Assembly (NCBI RefSeq): GCF_029867415.1
Contig: NC_081180.1
Span: 237,344,823 to 237,408,822 of the forward strand
Length of the DNA: 64,000 nucleotides
From: Vicia villosa
Lineage: Eukaryota > Streptophyta > Magnoliopsida > Fabales > Fabaceae
Direction: 5' to 3'
The first letter of the stretch is position 1; the number at the start of each line of letters is the position of its first letter. Below are positions 47,101-58,740 of the stretch, piece after piece. A program made the position numbers and the translations under genes. Below the pieces are notes generated by a model that saw only the letters and a program-made list of their open reading frames with translations, was not told where the DNA came from and did no database searches.

Positions 47101-47483
47101 TTTTAAAAGGTATAGAAAAAGACCAACTATTTAGGGTAGTGCTCTTAATATGCCTAGCTCAATAAAAAAACATCTTTTTCAAAACTCTTTCGAAAAACTA
47201 AGGCTACGCATTTACGCTAAAGTCCTTATGCCCCTTTTCAATTCAAAACAAACAAACAAACATGAGCTAAGCAAATTAAGAGCCCGTAGAAAACTACGGA
47301 TGAAAAGGGTGCTTGCACCTTCCCTTTTCATAACTTACCCCCCGAGCCCGCTTTCTTTCAAAAGGGTCTTTTTTCTGTACTTTTTGCCCTTCCTAACATT
47401 GGACAAAATAAAAGTCGGTGGCGACTCATGCTCACCGCAACATCTGTTGCTATTAAAAATAAAAGTCAGTTCACCGAGTTACA
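44122..47483 (+). repeat. 5' LTR of the Ogre element
   Basis: 3,362 bp from TGTCATACCCC to CACCGAGTTACA. TATATAA at 45288-45294 is a candidate promoter. The 3' part has repeated CCCTCGA/CTTCGATGACC words (46860-47050). A tRNA-like box pair occurs at 46115-46160. Confidence 0.9.
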
Positions 47484-47487
47484 GAAC

Positions 47488-47505
47488 TGGCGACTCTGCT
47501 GGGGA
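47488..47505 (+). other. Ogre primer-binding site
   Basis: TGGCGACTCTGCTGGGGA, four bases after the LTR, the sequence characteristic of Ogre elements (tRNA-Arg primer). Confidence 0.8.
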
Positions 47506-48203
47506 TAATAAAAAGGGGGGTTTACCTTAGGGCTTAGTTCATTGTAAATGTTTTCAATTGTTTGTTTGTATGCTTTATTCTTAAAGTTTGCTTGGGATTA
47601 TTCTGTGTGAAAGATCCTAACCCGGATCTGAGTACCTTAGGAAAATGGCATGAGATCAAGGAGACTGCACAGCGTATACTGATGTGGTTGATCTGATGGC
47701 CATCGTTAGTGTGACACATTGGTTTGTCCTGGTGTTCCTTGGGATCCGACTCGAGGAAATGCTTGGCTACCGCGTGGTGTCATTAAGCACTAATTTGCCT
47801 TTAGAACCTTAGTTGAACTAAACTTTGGCCTTTTAGAAAGTAGCGAGATGGCTGGCTTTAGTTCCGACTGAAGTTGGTTGATACTCGAAGCTACACTCAT
47901 ATGGACTGGACTTTCGGGACCTTTTCGGTTGGTGATTCGATCGCCGAACTGAGATAAGCGCCTTCGAGAAAGGTCAATGATATGAGCTCCCTAGAACCCG
48001 ATCTTTTATAGGACAGGTTGAGCCAACTAAACTTCAGGGGGAGGGTATGTACCTAATAAACCTCATGCAAGCCTTAAACCTAAGGTTCTTGTGTGACTTG
48101 TTTGTGTTTGTTATCTACTTGACATCATGACATCATACGCATATCATTTCACTAACTTTTTCAAGGACCGAGGAATTTATCTTTGTTCTTTTTTGTAGGG
48201 GTC
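47506..48203 (+). other. Ogre 5' untranslated region
   Basis: No gene. It ends TTTTTTGTAGGGGTC just before ORF1, which could be a splice acceptor for a leader intron, a possibility only. Confidence 0.5.
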
Positions 48204-49541
48204 ATGGAAACCAGAAATACTATCCGAGTCAACTTTGTGAAAGTACCTTCCGAGCTGAAAGAATTGGTATCAAAGGTTCCTGGAAATTCTCGTTTCAGCG
48301 AAAGGCACGGTCATCTACTCGATTTGGTTACCTCAGGTTTTGAAGAAGAGATGATGAGTGTGTTGTTTCAGTTCTTCGACCCCGAGCATCATTGCTTCAC
48401 GTTCCCCGATTATCAGTTGGTACCCACTATGGAAGAATTTTCTGAGACGCTTCAGATCCCTATTGGAAATCAACTACCATTCACTGGTTTAGAGAAGAGT
48501 CCGAAGCCTGAAGCTATTGCCGCTGCTTTACACCTGAGGAAGTCTGAAATTGAGAAAAATTGGGAAACGAGAAGTGGGGTCGAGGGTTTCCTTGCTAAGT
48601 TCTTAATTGATAAGGCACGATCATTCTTAAAATCCATGAGTTATCATGCTTTCGAAGACATTTTGGCTTTGCTCATCTATGGCTTGGTGTTGTTTCCAAA
48701 TCCTGACCAGTTCATAGACGTGCATGCCATCAAGATATTTTTGACTCACAATCCTGTGCCTACTTTGCTTGGAGATATTCTACACTCACTTCACACTCGT
48801 ACGATGAAGAAGCGGGGAACTCTCATGTGTTGTATACCTTTGCTGTCTAGGTGGTTTATTTCGCACCTTCCTCGGTCGATAATGAGGAATGACCAAGGCC
48901 AGAAGTGGCATCGGAGAATAATGTCGCTTTCTCACTCTGATATTCGCTGGTGTTCTCTGTCCAAGGAAAATGTTGTTATCATTGATCGTTGCGGGCGGTA
49001 CCCTAATGTTCCCCTCCTTGGCATAAGGGGAGGTATTACCTATAATCCCTCGTTGGCCTTACGCCAGTTCGGCTATGCTCGAAGAGATGGTATTCACCAC
49101 ATGCTTTTACAAGGCATTGTGTTCAACTATGAGGAGGATCCTCAAGGCCATCGGCAGAAATTTATACGTGCTTGGGACATGGTAAATAGGATTGACAGCA
49201 AGAGCTTGGGGCAAAAGAATTCCATTCCTTTGGAGGCTTACCTCAGATGGGTGCGCACTCGCGCTCAACGTTTTGTCATGCCATATCCACATGTCAGACC
49301 TGTGATTGTGGAGCCCGAGTATGAAGAAGATGTTCCTCAGGTTATTTCTCATCCCGACATGCCCACTGATATTGAGGAACTGAAGAGGTCTTGGATCCAA
49401 TTGAAGGAAGAAAGGGACACCTTTGAAGCTCAATTCCGTGCCAAAGAGAAGAAAGTATTAGAGCTCACAAAGCAACTTCAGGATGAGCAGAACATCAACA
49501 CATTCCTTGGGGCAAAGCGCCAACGTCCATGGGAGACTTGA
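48204..49541 (+). CDS. Ogre ORF1 protein (445 aa)
   Basis: Extra ORF upstream of gag, a hallmark of Ogre; usually annotated as a DUF7745-type protein of unknown function. ATG 48204 (METRNTIRVNF). Residues 65-84, FTFPDYQLVPTMEEFSETLQ, resemble the signature block of plant mobile domains (aromatic-x-x-P ... T-x-x-(D/E)). The central part is hydrophobic and Leu-rich. A helical, charged C-terminus (about 395-435, EELKRSWIQLKEERDTFEAQ) should form a coiled coil. No stop or frameshift occurs. Possible roles are packaging, nuclear transport or silencing evasion, all unproven. Confidence 0.85.
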   Translation: METRNTIRVNFVKVPSELKELVSKVPGNSRFSERHGHLLDLVTSGFEEEMMSVLFQFFDPEHHCFTFPDYQLVPTMEEFSETLQIPIGNQLPFTGLEKSPKPEAIAAALHLRKSEIEKNWETRSGVEGFLAKFLIDKARSFLKSMSYHAFEDILALLIYGLVLFPNPDQFIDVHAIKIFLTHNPVPTLLGDILHSLHTRTMKKRGTLMCCIPLLSRWFISHLPRSIMRNDQGQKWHRRIMSLSHSDIRWCSLSKENVVIIDRCGRYPNVPLLGIRGGITYNPSLALRQFGYARRDGIHHMLLQGIVFNYEEDPQGHRQKFIRAWDMVNRIDSKSLGQKNSIPLEAYLRWVRTRAQRFVMPYPHVRPVIVEPEYEEDVPQVISHPDMPTDIEELKRSWIQLKEERDTFEAQFRAKEKKVLELTKQLQDEQNINTFLGAKRQRPWET

Positions 49542-49796
49542 AGACCCTATTTCTTCTTGTTATGCTTTTATTTTGCTATTTCAGTTTTTTTTCCTTGTAA
49601 AGCCTAAAAATGGCAAACAATTTTATGTTTTTTTTAACATTATTAATGAGAGTTTCTTTCTTGTTGGTTTAAGCAAATTTAAATTTCGAGGTCCTTGAAA
49701 GCATTGCATAAACATAAGCATACCATTCATAAACATTGCATAACAGGTTTCTCTAACAAGACACTCATATTCTCGCTGTTTATTTCAGCTGAGAAA

Positions 49797-52700
49797 ATGA
49801 ATCCTCTCGAGCAATCAGTTAAGGATCTGCAAGCACAGAATGCTGAGTTCCAAGCCCTGATCTTGAGTCTGGCGAAAGGGCAGGAAGAGCTGAAGACCCT
49901 CCTTACTAAGAGTGAGAAGAAGACTAAGAAGCCTGTGGGCGTTTTCAACATGGGAAGAAGATTTCGAGGCCCTCTCAAAAAGGCCAAAGAAGTCGATATC
50001 CCAGAAGAGACTGAACAAGATGACAATGTTAGTGGTAAGGCTGATCAGAAGAGCAATGGTTCTGTCAAGCAAGATGAAGACGAAGAAGAGTACTATGATG
50101 ATGAAGAGTATCCAGAAGATAAGTACAGACAGTTGGAGGAACGAATGAAGGCTGTAGAAACCCAGAAGATCCCAGGGTTAGACTTTGAGGAACTAGGGCT
50201 CATCTCAGGAGTTGTGATTCCTCCAAAGTTCAAAACTCCGATCTTTGCGAAGTATGATGGAGTCTCTTGTCCGAAACTGCACCTAAAATCATATGTGAGG
50301 AAGATCCAACCTCACACCGCTGACAAGATGTTGTGGATCCACTTGTTCCAAGAGAGTTTGACAGGAACTCAACTCGAATGGTACTATCAGCTAGAGGGTA
50401 CCAATATTCGTACTTGGGAGGACTTGGCTGTTGCTTTCTATACGCAATACCAATATAATTCTGATCTCGCACCGACTCGTACACAACTGCAGAGCATGTC
50501 CATGGGTCCGAAAGAAAGTTTCAAGGAGTATGCTCAAAAATGGAGAGACTTGGCTGGTAGAGTCCAACCTTCTCTAACGGACAGGGAGCTGGTAGATATG
50601 TTCATGGGTACTTTGACTGGTCCATTTTATAGTTATTTGCTGGGAAGCTCATCAGCTGGTTTTACTGACTTGATATTGACTGGGGAGCGGGTTGAAAGTG
50701 GCATCCGAAGTGGGAAAATTCAGGTGGCTACCTCTTCTGGTGTTACGAAGAAGCCTTATAGTGGGAAGACTGAAGCTAATGCTGTGCACAGCCAGAGGGG
50801 TCGCAACAGAAATGATAGTAGCCATTCTGTTGGAGCTGTCTTAATCTCTACACCAACACCTCGACAAGAACAACAACAGGGATACCAGCGTAGGCAGGAT
50901 GCGCCCAGGAGGAAATTTACAAAAATAAACATGCCACTATCCCAAGCATTACAATATCTGTTAAAGGCGGGCTTGATCACTGTGAGGGACCCTCCGAAGA
51001 CCACTAATACTGCCTCTCCTGGTTATAACCCCAATGCGAAGTGTGCCTACCATTCTGATAGCCCAGGACATGACGCGAACAGTTGTTGGGCTCTGAAAAA
51101 TAAGATTCAAGATATGATAGATGCTGGAGAAATCGAGTTTGACCCTCCAGAGACTCCCAATGTTATTACCGCTCCTATGCCGAAGCATGACAAAGCTGTC
51201 AATGCTGTTGACCAAGAATCCTATGTTACTAATGTGATGAATCTGACTACTCCATTCCCCATTATCAAGAAGAAGCTGTTGCAAGCCGGTTTATTTCCGG
51301 GTTGCGTCGAAGACTGTTATTTCTGCTCGTCTCAATCAAATGGTTGTACAAGGTTGAAGATTGGTATTCAATGCCTGATGGATAAGCGAAAGATCATGTT
51401 TGAAAAAGTGCCTTCTGTGGAAAAATTATGTGAAGATCTAGCTCAAAACTTGAAAATTGAAGACGTGTCCGTAATTTCCAAGACTCCTATCAGAATCCCT
51501 ACCAAGGCCCCCATAAGGATCACTGCTGAGCCTAGGGTAGCTCCCTTGATCATTACCAAGCCTGGTCCGATCCCGTACTCCTCCGACAAGGCTGTCCCTT
51601 GGAGCTATGGTAATGAGGTGTATATCCATGGTGTGAAACAAGAAGCCCTGAATGATAAGCCTGTCAAAATTTCCAGCCCTGACATTGACAATATTGTGGG
51701 GACCAGCAAAGTTACAAGAAGTGGAAGAATTTTCTCTCCGGAGATCTCTCCTGGTGCCAATATCTCAACTCAGGTCCCTGTTCCCGATTCAACTGCTGAT
51801 GTGCAAGGGAAAAGGCCAATGCTGGAGCCAGTTCAGACACCGGTAGAAGCTACTACTGAAGAAGTCTCTCAGAAGGAAATGGATGAAATTCTGAAGATCA
51901 TCCGGAAGAGTGATTACGATGTGATTGAACAGTTGGGGCACACTTCCTCCAAGATATCCATGCTATCATTGTTAACTTGTTCTGAGGCCCATGCTAAGGC
52001 TTTGATGAAGTTTCTAAAAGCGGCGCACGTACCACAAGAGATTTCTGTTAATCAATTTGAGAACTGTGTTGCAAGTTTGACAACGAACAACTACCTGGGG
52101 TTTTCTGATGCTGATCTGACTCCTGCTGGAAAGAGTCATAACAAAGCCTTGCACATCTCCATTGAGTGTAAGGGTACTACTTTGTCCCATGTGCTGGTGG
52201 ATAATGGCTCCTCGCTGAATGTATTGCCTAAAATGGTGCTGGATAGACTTGACTCTGAAGGGATAGTGCTAATGCCCAGTAATGTGGTGGTAAAGGCTTT
52301 CGATGGGTCGAAGAGTACGGTCTATGGAGAGGTTGAGCTCCCAATCAGAGTGGGTTCTCAAACTTTCAACTCCTTGTTCTATGTGATGGATATCCACCCC
52401 GCCTATTCTTGTTTGCTCGGGCGCCCGTGGATACATGGGGCAGGTGCTGTGACATCCACATTGCATCAGAAGCTGAAGTACCTTGCAAATGGTAAGATCG
52501 TCACGGTGCATGGGGAAGAGGAGTATGTGGTTAGCCATGTGAATGAGTATAAGTATATCGAAGTGAACGGTGAATTCATCGAGACTCCTTGCCAGACTTT
52601 TGAATTGGTTCCTCAAGTTGTCTCTTCTGCCAAGCATACTCCTACTGTTCCTAAGGTTACCCGGATCCCTTCAACAATGGCTTCTCTGAAAGATGCCAAG

Positions 52701-52982
52701 GCTGTAGTTGAAGAAGGTGGTTGCACTGTTTGGGGCCAGCTCATTGATGTCCCGTATAAATCTGACAAGCTTGGTTTAGGTTGTATTGCCGGAACTCAGA
52801 AGAATAATCATCACACCCGTCCTGGAGGATTAATGTCCCATTTCGTCAGCAAAGGAGTCAATGCCTTGGAAGATGAGGAGAGCAATTGCAACCTAGACAA
52901 GTGGATTTTCCCGACACCTGATCATGGGCTGAACAACTGGAAGACCGAAGATGTTATCTCTATCTCCTTCAACCAGGAGTAA
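49797..52982 (+). CDS. Ogre gag-protease (1,061 codons before the intronic stop)
   Basis: ATG 49797 (MNPLEQSVKDLQ) follows TTTATTTCAG. An N-terminal coiled coil (1-45) and an acidic stretch (about 85-115, EEEYYDDEEYPE) lead to the capsid region (about 145-310: TPIFAKYDG ... RDLAGRVQPSLTDRELVDMF). A zinc-knuckle-like CAYHSDSPGHDANSC is at about 415. The protease has VLVDNGSSLNVLP near 800 (DNG variant) and LLGRPWIHGAG. The TAA at 52980 lies within the intron donor region: GT at 52979-52980 is the splice donor, so unspliced RNA yields gag-pro and spliced RNA continues into pol. The frame is intact. Confidence 0.88.
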   Translation: MNPLEQSVKDLQAQNAEFQALILSLAKGQEELKTLLTKSEKKTKKPVGVFNMGRRFRGPLKKAKEVDIPEETEQDDNVSGKADQKSNGSVKQDEDEEEYYDDEEYPEDKYRQLEERMKAVETQKIPGLDFEELGLISGVVIPPKFKTPIFAKYDGVSCPKLHLKSYVRKIQPHTADKMLWIHLFQESLTGTQLEWYYQLEGTNIRTWEDLAVAFYTQYQYNSDLAPTRTQLQSMSMGPKESFKEYAQKWRDLAGRVQPSLTDRELVDMFMGTLTGPFYSYLLGSSSAGFTDLILTGERVESGIRSGKIQVATSSGVTKKPYSGKTEANAVHSQRGRNRNDSSHSVGAVLISTPTPRQEQQQGYQRRQDAPRRKFTKINMPLSQALQYLLKAGLITVRDPPKTTNTASPGYNPNAKCAYHSDSPGHDANSCWALKNKIQDMIDAGEIEFDPPETPNVITAPMPKHDKAVNAVDQESYVTNVMNLTTPFPIIKKKLLQAGLFPGCVEDCYFCSSQSNGCTRLKIGIQCLMDKRKIMFEKVPSVEKLCEDLAQNLKIEDVSVISKTPIRIPTKAPIRITAEPRVAPLIITKPGPIPYSSDKAVPWSYGNEVYIHGVKQEALNDKPVKISSPDIDNIVGTSKVTRSGRIFSPEISPGANISTQVPVPDSTADVQGKRPMLEPVQTPVEATTEEVSQKEMDEILKIIRKSDYDVIEQLGHTSSKISMLSLLTCSEAHAKALMKFLKAAHVPQEISVNQFENCVASLTTNNYLGFSDADLTPAGKSHNKALHISIECKGTTLSHVLVDNGSSLNVLPKMVLDRLDSEGIVLMPSNVVVKAFDGSKSTVYGEVELPIRVGSQTFNSLFYVMDIHPAYSCLLGRPWIHGAGAVTSTLHQKLKYLANGKIVTVHGEEEYVVSHVNEYKYIEVNGEFIETPCQTFELVPQVVSSAKHTPTVPKVTRIPSTMASLKDAKAVVEEGGCTVWGQLIDVPYKSDKLGLGCIAGTQKNNHHTRPGGLMSHFVSKGVNALEDEESNCNLDKWIFPTPDHGLNNWKTEDVISISFNQE

Positions 52983-53237
52983 TTGCAATTTTTCCTGTTT
53001 TATTGTTTTCTAGTCCAAGTTTCGGTTATGTAATTCAAACAATAAATTTCAAAGCCATATGCCTTGCCCGAGGCATAATTGGTCCATTTGTTAGGGCTTG
53101 TCATGTCATAATCATATTTTCATTCAAATAAATCATTGGACGTTTCATATTCAAATATTGCGCTCTATGTTTTTGTTTTCTTTTGTCATATTATTAAAGC
53201 TATGTGTTCTTACACACACCCACATAATACACTGCAG
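52979..53237 (+). other. Ogre PRO-RT intron, 259 nt
   Basis: Donor GTAATTG at 52979, acceptor CACTGCAG ending 53237. Joining 52978 to 53238 keeps one frame from protease into RT. Several stops lie between the two exons. A spliced intron at this place is an established Ogre property. Confidence 0.82.
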
Positions 53238-56200
53238 ATTCACATCCACTCTGGATCCCATTGATAACGACTCTGCTACTGCCAATTATGACTTTGATAA
53301 TCCGATCTACCAGGCTGAGGATGAAGGCGAGGAAGATTGTGAAGTGCCTAGAGAACTTGCCAGACTGTTAGAGCAAGAAGAAAGAGCCATACAGCCGCAT
53401 GAAGAGCCGATTGAAGTTGTGAATCTTGGTACTGATGAAGAAAAGAAAGAAGTCAAGGTAGGCGTTGGGTTGGAAGACAGTGTCAAACAGAGACTAATCC
53501 AGATGCTACGAGACTATGTTGAGATTTTCGCTTGGTCCTACGAAGATATGCCCGGTCTTGATACTGATATTGTGGTGCACCGCTTACCAATCAAGGAAGA
53601 CAGTCCTCCGATAAAGCAGAAACTACGAAGAAGTAGACCTGATATGGCCAAAAAGATCAAAGACGAAGTTGAGAAACAGTTCAATGCTGGGTTTCTAAAG
53701 GTAGTGAGTTATCCACCATGGATCGCTAATATTGTGCCAGTACCTAAGAAGGATGGGAAAGTCAGAATGTGTGTTGACTATAGAGATCTGAATCGAGCAA
53801 GTCCAAAGGATGATTTTCCGCTGCCGCACATTGATACACTGGTGGACAGTACCGCACAATGCAAAGTGTTCTCTTTCATGGATGGCTTCTCCGATTACAA
53901 TCAGATCAAGATGGCACCAGAAGACATGGAGAAGACAACATTCACAACACCTTGGGGGACTTTTTGTTACAAGGTAATGCCTTTCGGTTTGAAGAACGCA
54001 GGGGCAACATATCAGCGTGCAATGGTAGCCTTGTTTCATGATATGATTCACCAAGAAATAGAAGTGTATGTGGATGATATGATCGCAAAATCTGACACTG
54101 AAGAAGAACACCTCATCCATTTACAAAAGCTTTTTGACAGGTTAAAGAAGTACAAATTGAGATTGAATCCGAACAAGTGCACTTTTGGGGCAAGATCCGG
54201 TAAGCTCCTAGGGTTCATCGTCAGCAGTAAAGGTATTGAAGTCGACCCGGCCAAAGTTAAAGCTATTCAAGAGATGCCTGCACCATGTACTGAGAAAGAA
54301 GTCCGGGGTTTCCTGGGACGTTTGAATTATATTGCAAGGTTCATTTCCCACCTGACAACTACTTGTGTACCAATCTTCAAATTGTTGAGGAAAGATCAAG
54401 CGGTAAGATGGAATGACGAGTGTCAGTTAGCTTTTGACAAAATCAAGGAGTACCTTCAAGAACCTCCAGTTCTGATGCCACCAGTTGATGGAAGACCTCT
54501 GATAATGTACCTGACAGTGTTAGAGAACTCAATGGGGTGTGTACTGGGGCAACATGACGAGTCTGGTCGAAAAGAGCATGCAATATACTACCTTAGCAAA
54601 AAGTTTACCGACTGTGAAACAAGATACTCACTGCTCGAGAAAACTTGCTGTGCTTTGGCATGGGCTGCTCGCCGACTAAGACAGTATATGTTGAACCATA
54701 CTACTTTATTGATCTCTAAAATGGATCCCATCAAGTATGTTTTCGAGAAGCCCGCTCTCTCTGGACGAATAGCAAGATGGCAAATGATATTGACAGAGTA
54801 CGACATTCAGTATACTACACAGAAGGCAATTAAAGGAAGTGTACTAGCGGATCATTTGGCTCATCAAGCGGTAGATGACTATCAGTCCATGAACTTTGAA
54901 TTTCCAGACGAAGATATCATGCTTGTTACTGACTATGAAGAGCCTGGTCCGGATGAAGGACCTGAACCAGGATCCCGATGGACTATGGTTTTTGACGGAG
55001 CTTCGAATGCACTAGGCAATGGTATCGGTGCTGTAATTATTTCTCCCGAAGGCGGACATACACCATTCACTGCTAGACTATGCTTCGACTGCACCAACAA
55101 TATGGCCGAATATGAAGCATGCATCATGGGTCTCAAAGCCGCAATCGACTTGAGAATCAAATTTCTAGAAGTATATGGAGACTCAGCCTTGGTAATCAGT
55201 CAGGTCAAAGGAGAGTGGGACACGAAGCATCCTAATCTCATCCCTTACAAGGAACACGTGTTAACTTTGATCCCTTATTTTGAAGAAATTACTTTTGAGC
55301 ATATTCCACGAGAAGAGAATCAATTAGCAGACGCGCTGGCTACCATGTCATCTATGTTCAAAGTCAGGTGGGACAATGAGGCACCCCTGATCATTATTGA
55401 AAGATTGGATGAACCGGCGCATTGTTGCGAGGTTGTTACAGAAGAAGCAGACGAGAAACCTTGGTTCTATGAAGTGAAAAGATATCTTGAAGCCCAAGAA
55501 TATCCTGAAGGGGCATCCATCAATGATAGGAAGTTTTTAAGAAGGTTCTCTGCCAAGTTCTTCCTGAGTAACGGAATCTTGTACAAGCGTAATCATGACT
55601 CGACCTTGCTTCGTTGTGTGAAGCAAGAAGAAAGCAGAAGAAATAATGGAAGACATGCACGATGGTATTTTTTGGAACTCATTCCAGCGGACATACCATG
55701 GCTAAAAAGATTTTGAGAGCAGGCTATTACTGGTCCACCATGGAGACTGATTGTCACCAGTCATTCCAGGACTTGTCTTAAGTGTCAAATTTATGCTGAT
55801 AAAGTGCACGTACCTCCAGTTCCATTAAATGTCTTGACTGCTCCTTGGCCTTTTGCAATGTGGGGCATTGATATGATCGGGGAAATCAAGCCTACCGCTT
55901 CCAATGGGCATCGCTTTATCCTCGTGGCTATTGATTATTTTACAAAGTGGGTGGAAGCGGCCTCATTTGCTTCAGTAACCAAGAATGTTGTGGCTCGATT
56001 CATCAAGCATAATCTCATCTGTCGGTTATGGCATCCCTGAAAGGATTATTACAGATAATGGTACCAATCTGAACAACAAAATGATCACCGAGCTCTGCAT
56101 ACAGTTCAAGATTAAACACCACAATTCTTCTCCATACAGACCAAAGATGAATGGCGCAGTGGAAGCCGCCAACAAAAATATAAAGAAGATTGTACAGAAG

Positions 56201-56713
56201 ATGACGGTGACATACAAAGATTGGCATGAGATGTTACCATTTGCTCTTCATGGTTATCGTACTTCTGCACGTACCTCAACTGGGGCAACTCCTTTCTCAT
56301 TGGTTTATGGTATGGAGGCGGTCTTGCCTATCGTAGTTCAGATTCCTTCCCTGAGAATTATGAAAGAGGCAGATTTGGGCGAAGACGAGTGGATCCAGAC
56401 TCGACTAGACCAGATAAACTTGATTGATGAGAAGAGGCTCGCGGCTGTATGTCATGGACAATTATATCAGAAACGTATGATCAAAGCGTTTAACAAAAGG
56501 GTCAGGCACCAGGCATACCAGACTGGCGACTTGGTAATAAAGCGCATCATTCTTCCACAAGGTGATCCCAGGGGCAAGTGGACTCCAACGTATGAAGGAC
56601 CATTTGTGATTAAGAAGATATTCTCCGGCGGAGCCATGATGCTCACCACAATGGATGGCGAGGACTTCCCGCACCCTGTGAATGCAGACATAGTCAAAAA
56701 ATACTACGCATAA
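53238..56713 (+). pseudogene. Ogre RT-RNase H-integrase, integrase broken
   Basis: The frame from 53238 is open to 55716. RT shows [30 protein letters not shown] and YVDD (54067-54078). RNase H has MVFDGASNALGNG, NMAEYEACIMGL and GDSALVI. The integrase zinc-finger part is damaged: a shift near 55625-55640 leads to a stop at 55714-55716, and a second shift near 55740-55770 restores the frame (CLKCQIYADKVHVP). A third near 56025 ends it at 56040, while 56027-56713 is read in the neighbouring frame. The core triad can be seen in pieces: D in WGIDMIGE, D in ITDNGT, E in GAVEAANK. Copy copied RNA once but cannot integrate by itself now. Confidence 0.88.
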
Positions 56714-57825
56714 AATAGACCCGCTAGGTTGACATACCTAGGCAAAAATAAGGGCATCCTGACGAACCAAAAGGGTTCGGGCAAAAATTAGGGATATAAG
56801 TATAAAAAAATGTACACCCGGCAAGTCGAAAACCTGAAAGGGCGGCTTGGGCAAAAAAGGGTATCCCGGTAGGCTGAAAACCTGAAAAGGCGGTCTAGGC
56901 AAAAGTTAGGGATTAAAGCGTACGACTATGTCCCATTGGATCATCACTCATCAATCTTCAATTATCTCTGTTACCAAGATCAAGTTCAAAAGGCACTAAT
57001 CAATGCAATCGTCTTTTCCAAACAAGTAAGGGATGAGATATTCGAAGGCATAATGGCAATAGCTGAGTCGAAACCCAATGAGATCACTTCCACATAGCTG
57101 TTTTTCTTTATTCCCTTTGTACTTCCTTTCAAAAATTGCACGACAATTTCCTCTTACTAGGAATTCTGTCTCCTTGTACTAATTCGCCTGTTATGGCACT
57201 TTTCCAAATCAATACAAAATTACTTCAAGTTTACTTTTTTTACTTTCTCTGTTTTGAGTATGCAAACGTCCAATGATAATTTTGAATGAACATATGCATT
57301 TTGAACATGGCTAGTGCTGGCCAGAGTATTCCTACATTCACAGGAAACAGGAAAAACAATAGAATAACATCAAAATCATCCAGGTGTCCTCCCATAGTCA
57401 ATGGTATGAAGGTATCCCCACAAAGCATTTCTCAAAGAAAGCATCGTTCTCCTACAAGGATGTACGCCTCAAGTGCAAATAAAAATCTCCAACCAGATAT
57501 TCTTGCACAAAAAGACAAGAAATTCGTCATACAATCATATTGTTAACATCTCTGACAACAAATGGGGATTTATTTTCCCGCGAAAAGCTACTATGCAGAG
57601 TTATCAACAAGCATCTACATAAACATACCCATACATCATGCATCTACTTCCATGCATCATATGCTTCATCATGGCAAACACAAACATAGCATGCGAAGAT
57701 TCTCATTTACTTTGAGAGTTTCATACTACAATGCAATACATACATCATGTCATCGCATAAAACTAACTTTACCTTTCAGGTTGACCAGCTGGCCAAAGAA
57801 AAAGCATCAACAGAAACCAGTGTCT
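56714..57825 (+). other. Ogre 3' region, first part
   Basis: Non-coding. 56740-56920 is a degenerate repeat of phrases such as GGGTATCCCGG...CTGAAAACCTGAAA...GGCAAAA. Short frames at 57286-57546 and 57562-57888 have no recognisable features and are not called. Confidence 0.55.
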
Positions 57826-57837
57826 ATCAAATATACA

Positions 57838-58740
57838 GTCTGGAAGCTTGAACCCCAGATTCTCAACAGATATGTTCCGGAAGCTTGAACCCCGGATAAT
57901 CTGAATTCTACAACAGATATGTTCCGGAAGCTTGAACCCCGGATAATCTGAATTCTACGACAGAAACGTTCCGGAAGCATGAACCCCGGATGTTCTGAAA
58001 TCTACGACAGATATGTTTCGGAAGCTTGAACCCCGAATGATCTGAATTCTACAACAGATATGTTCCGGAAGCTTGAACCCCGGATAATCTGAAATCTACG
58101 ACAGAAACGTTCTGGAAGCTTGACCCTCGGATGTTCTGAAATCTACGGCAGATATGTTTCTGAAGCTTGAACCCCGAATGATCTGAACTCTCAACAGATA
58201 TGTTCCGGAAGCTTGAACCCCGGATAATCTAAAATCTACGACAAAAACGTTCCGGAAGCATGACCCCCAGATGTTCTGAAATCTACGGCAGATATGTTTC
58301 GGAAGCTTGAACCCCGAATGATCTGAATTTTACAACAGATATGCTCCGGAAGCTTGAACCCCGGATAATCTGAAATCTACGACAAAAACGTTCCGGAAGC
58401 ATGACCCCCGGATGTTCTGAAATCTACGGCAGATATGTTTCGGAAGCTTGAACCCCGAATGATCTGAATTTTACAACAGATATGCTCCGGAAGCTTGAAC
58501 CCCGGATAATCTGAATTCTACGACAGAAATGTTCCGGAAGCCTGAACCCCGGATATTCTGAAATCTACGGCAGATATGTTTCGGAAGCTTGAACCCCGAA
58601 TGATCTGAATTCTGTGTTAGATGTTTCGGAAGCTCGAACCCCGAACATCTATGAATCTCTATCCCAGATATACGTTTGGAAGCTTGAACCCCAAACAGTC
58701 TGAAGGTCTATCATATACACACCTCGGGAAGCATGACCCC
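57838..58740 (+). repeat. 47-bp tandem array with 141-bp higher-order period
   Basis: About 19-20 monomers of the type GTTCCGGAAGCTTGAACCCC..., starting regularly at 57874, 57921, 57968, 58015 and so on. Three monomer variants (GGATAATC, GGATGTTC and GAATGATC forms) recur in fixed order for about five rounds. Units at both ends are degenerate. It is located in the Ogre 3' region, the place where such arrays arise in this lineage. Confidence 0.92.

Noticed and set aside
57286..57888. Two ORFs of 86 and 108 codons after the Ogre integrase
   Set aside because: They sit in the Ogre 3' untranslated region and the second runs into the 47-bp array; no conserved features.
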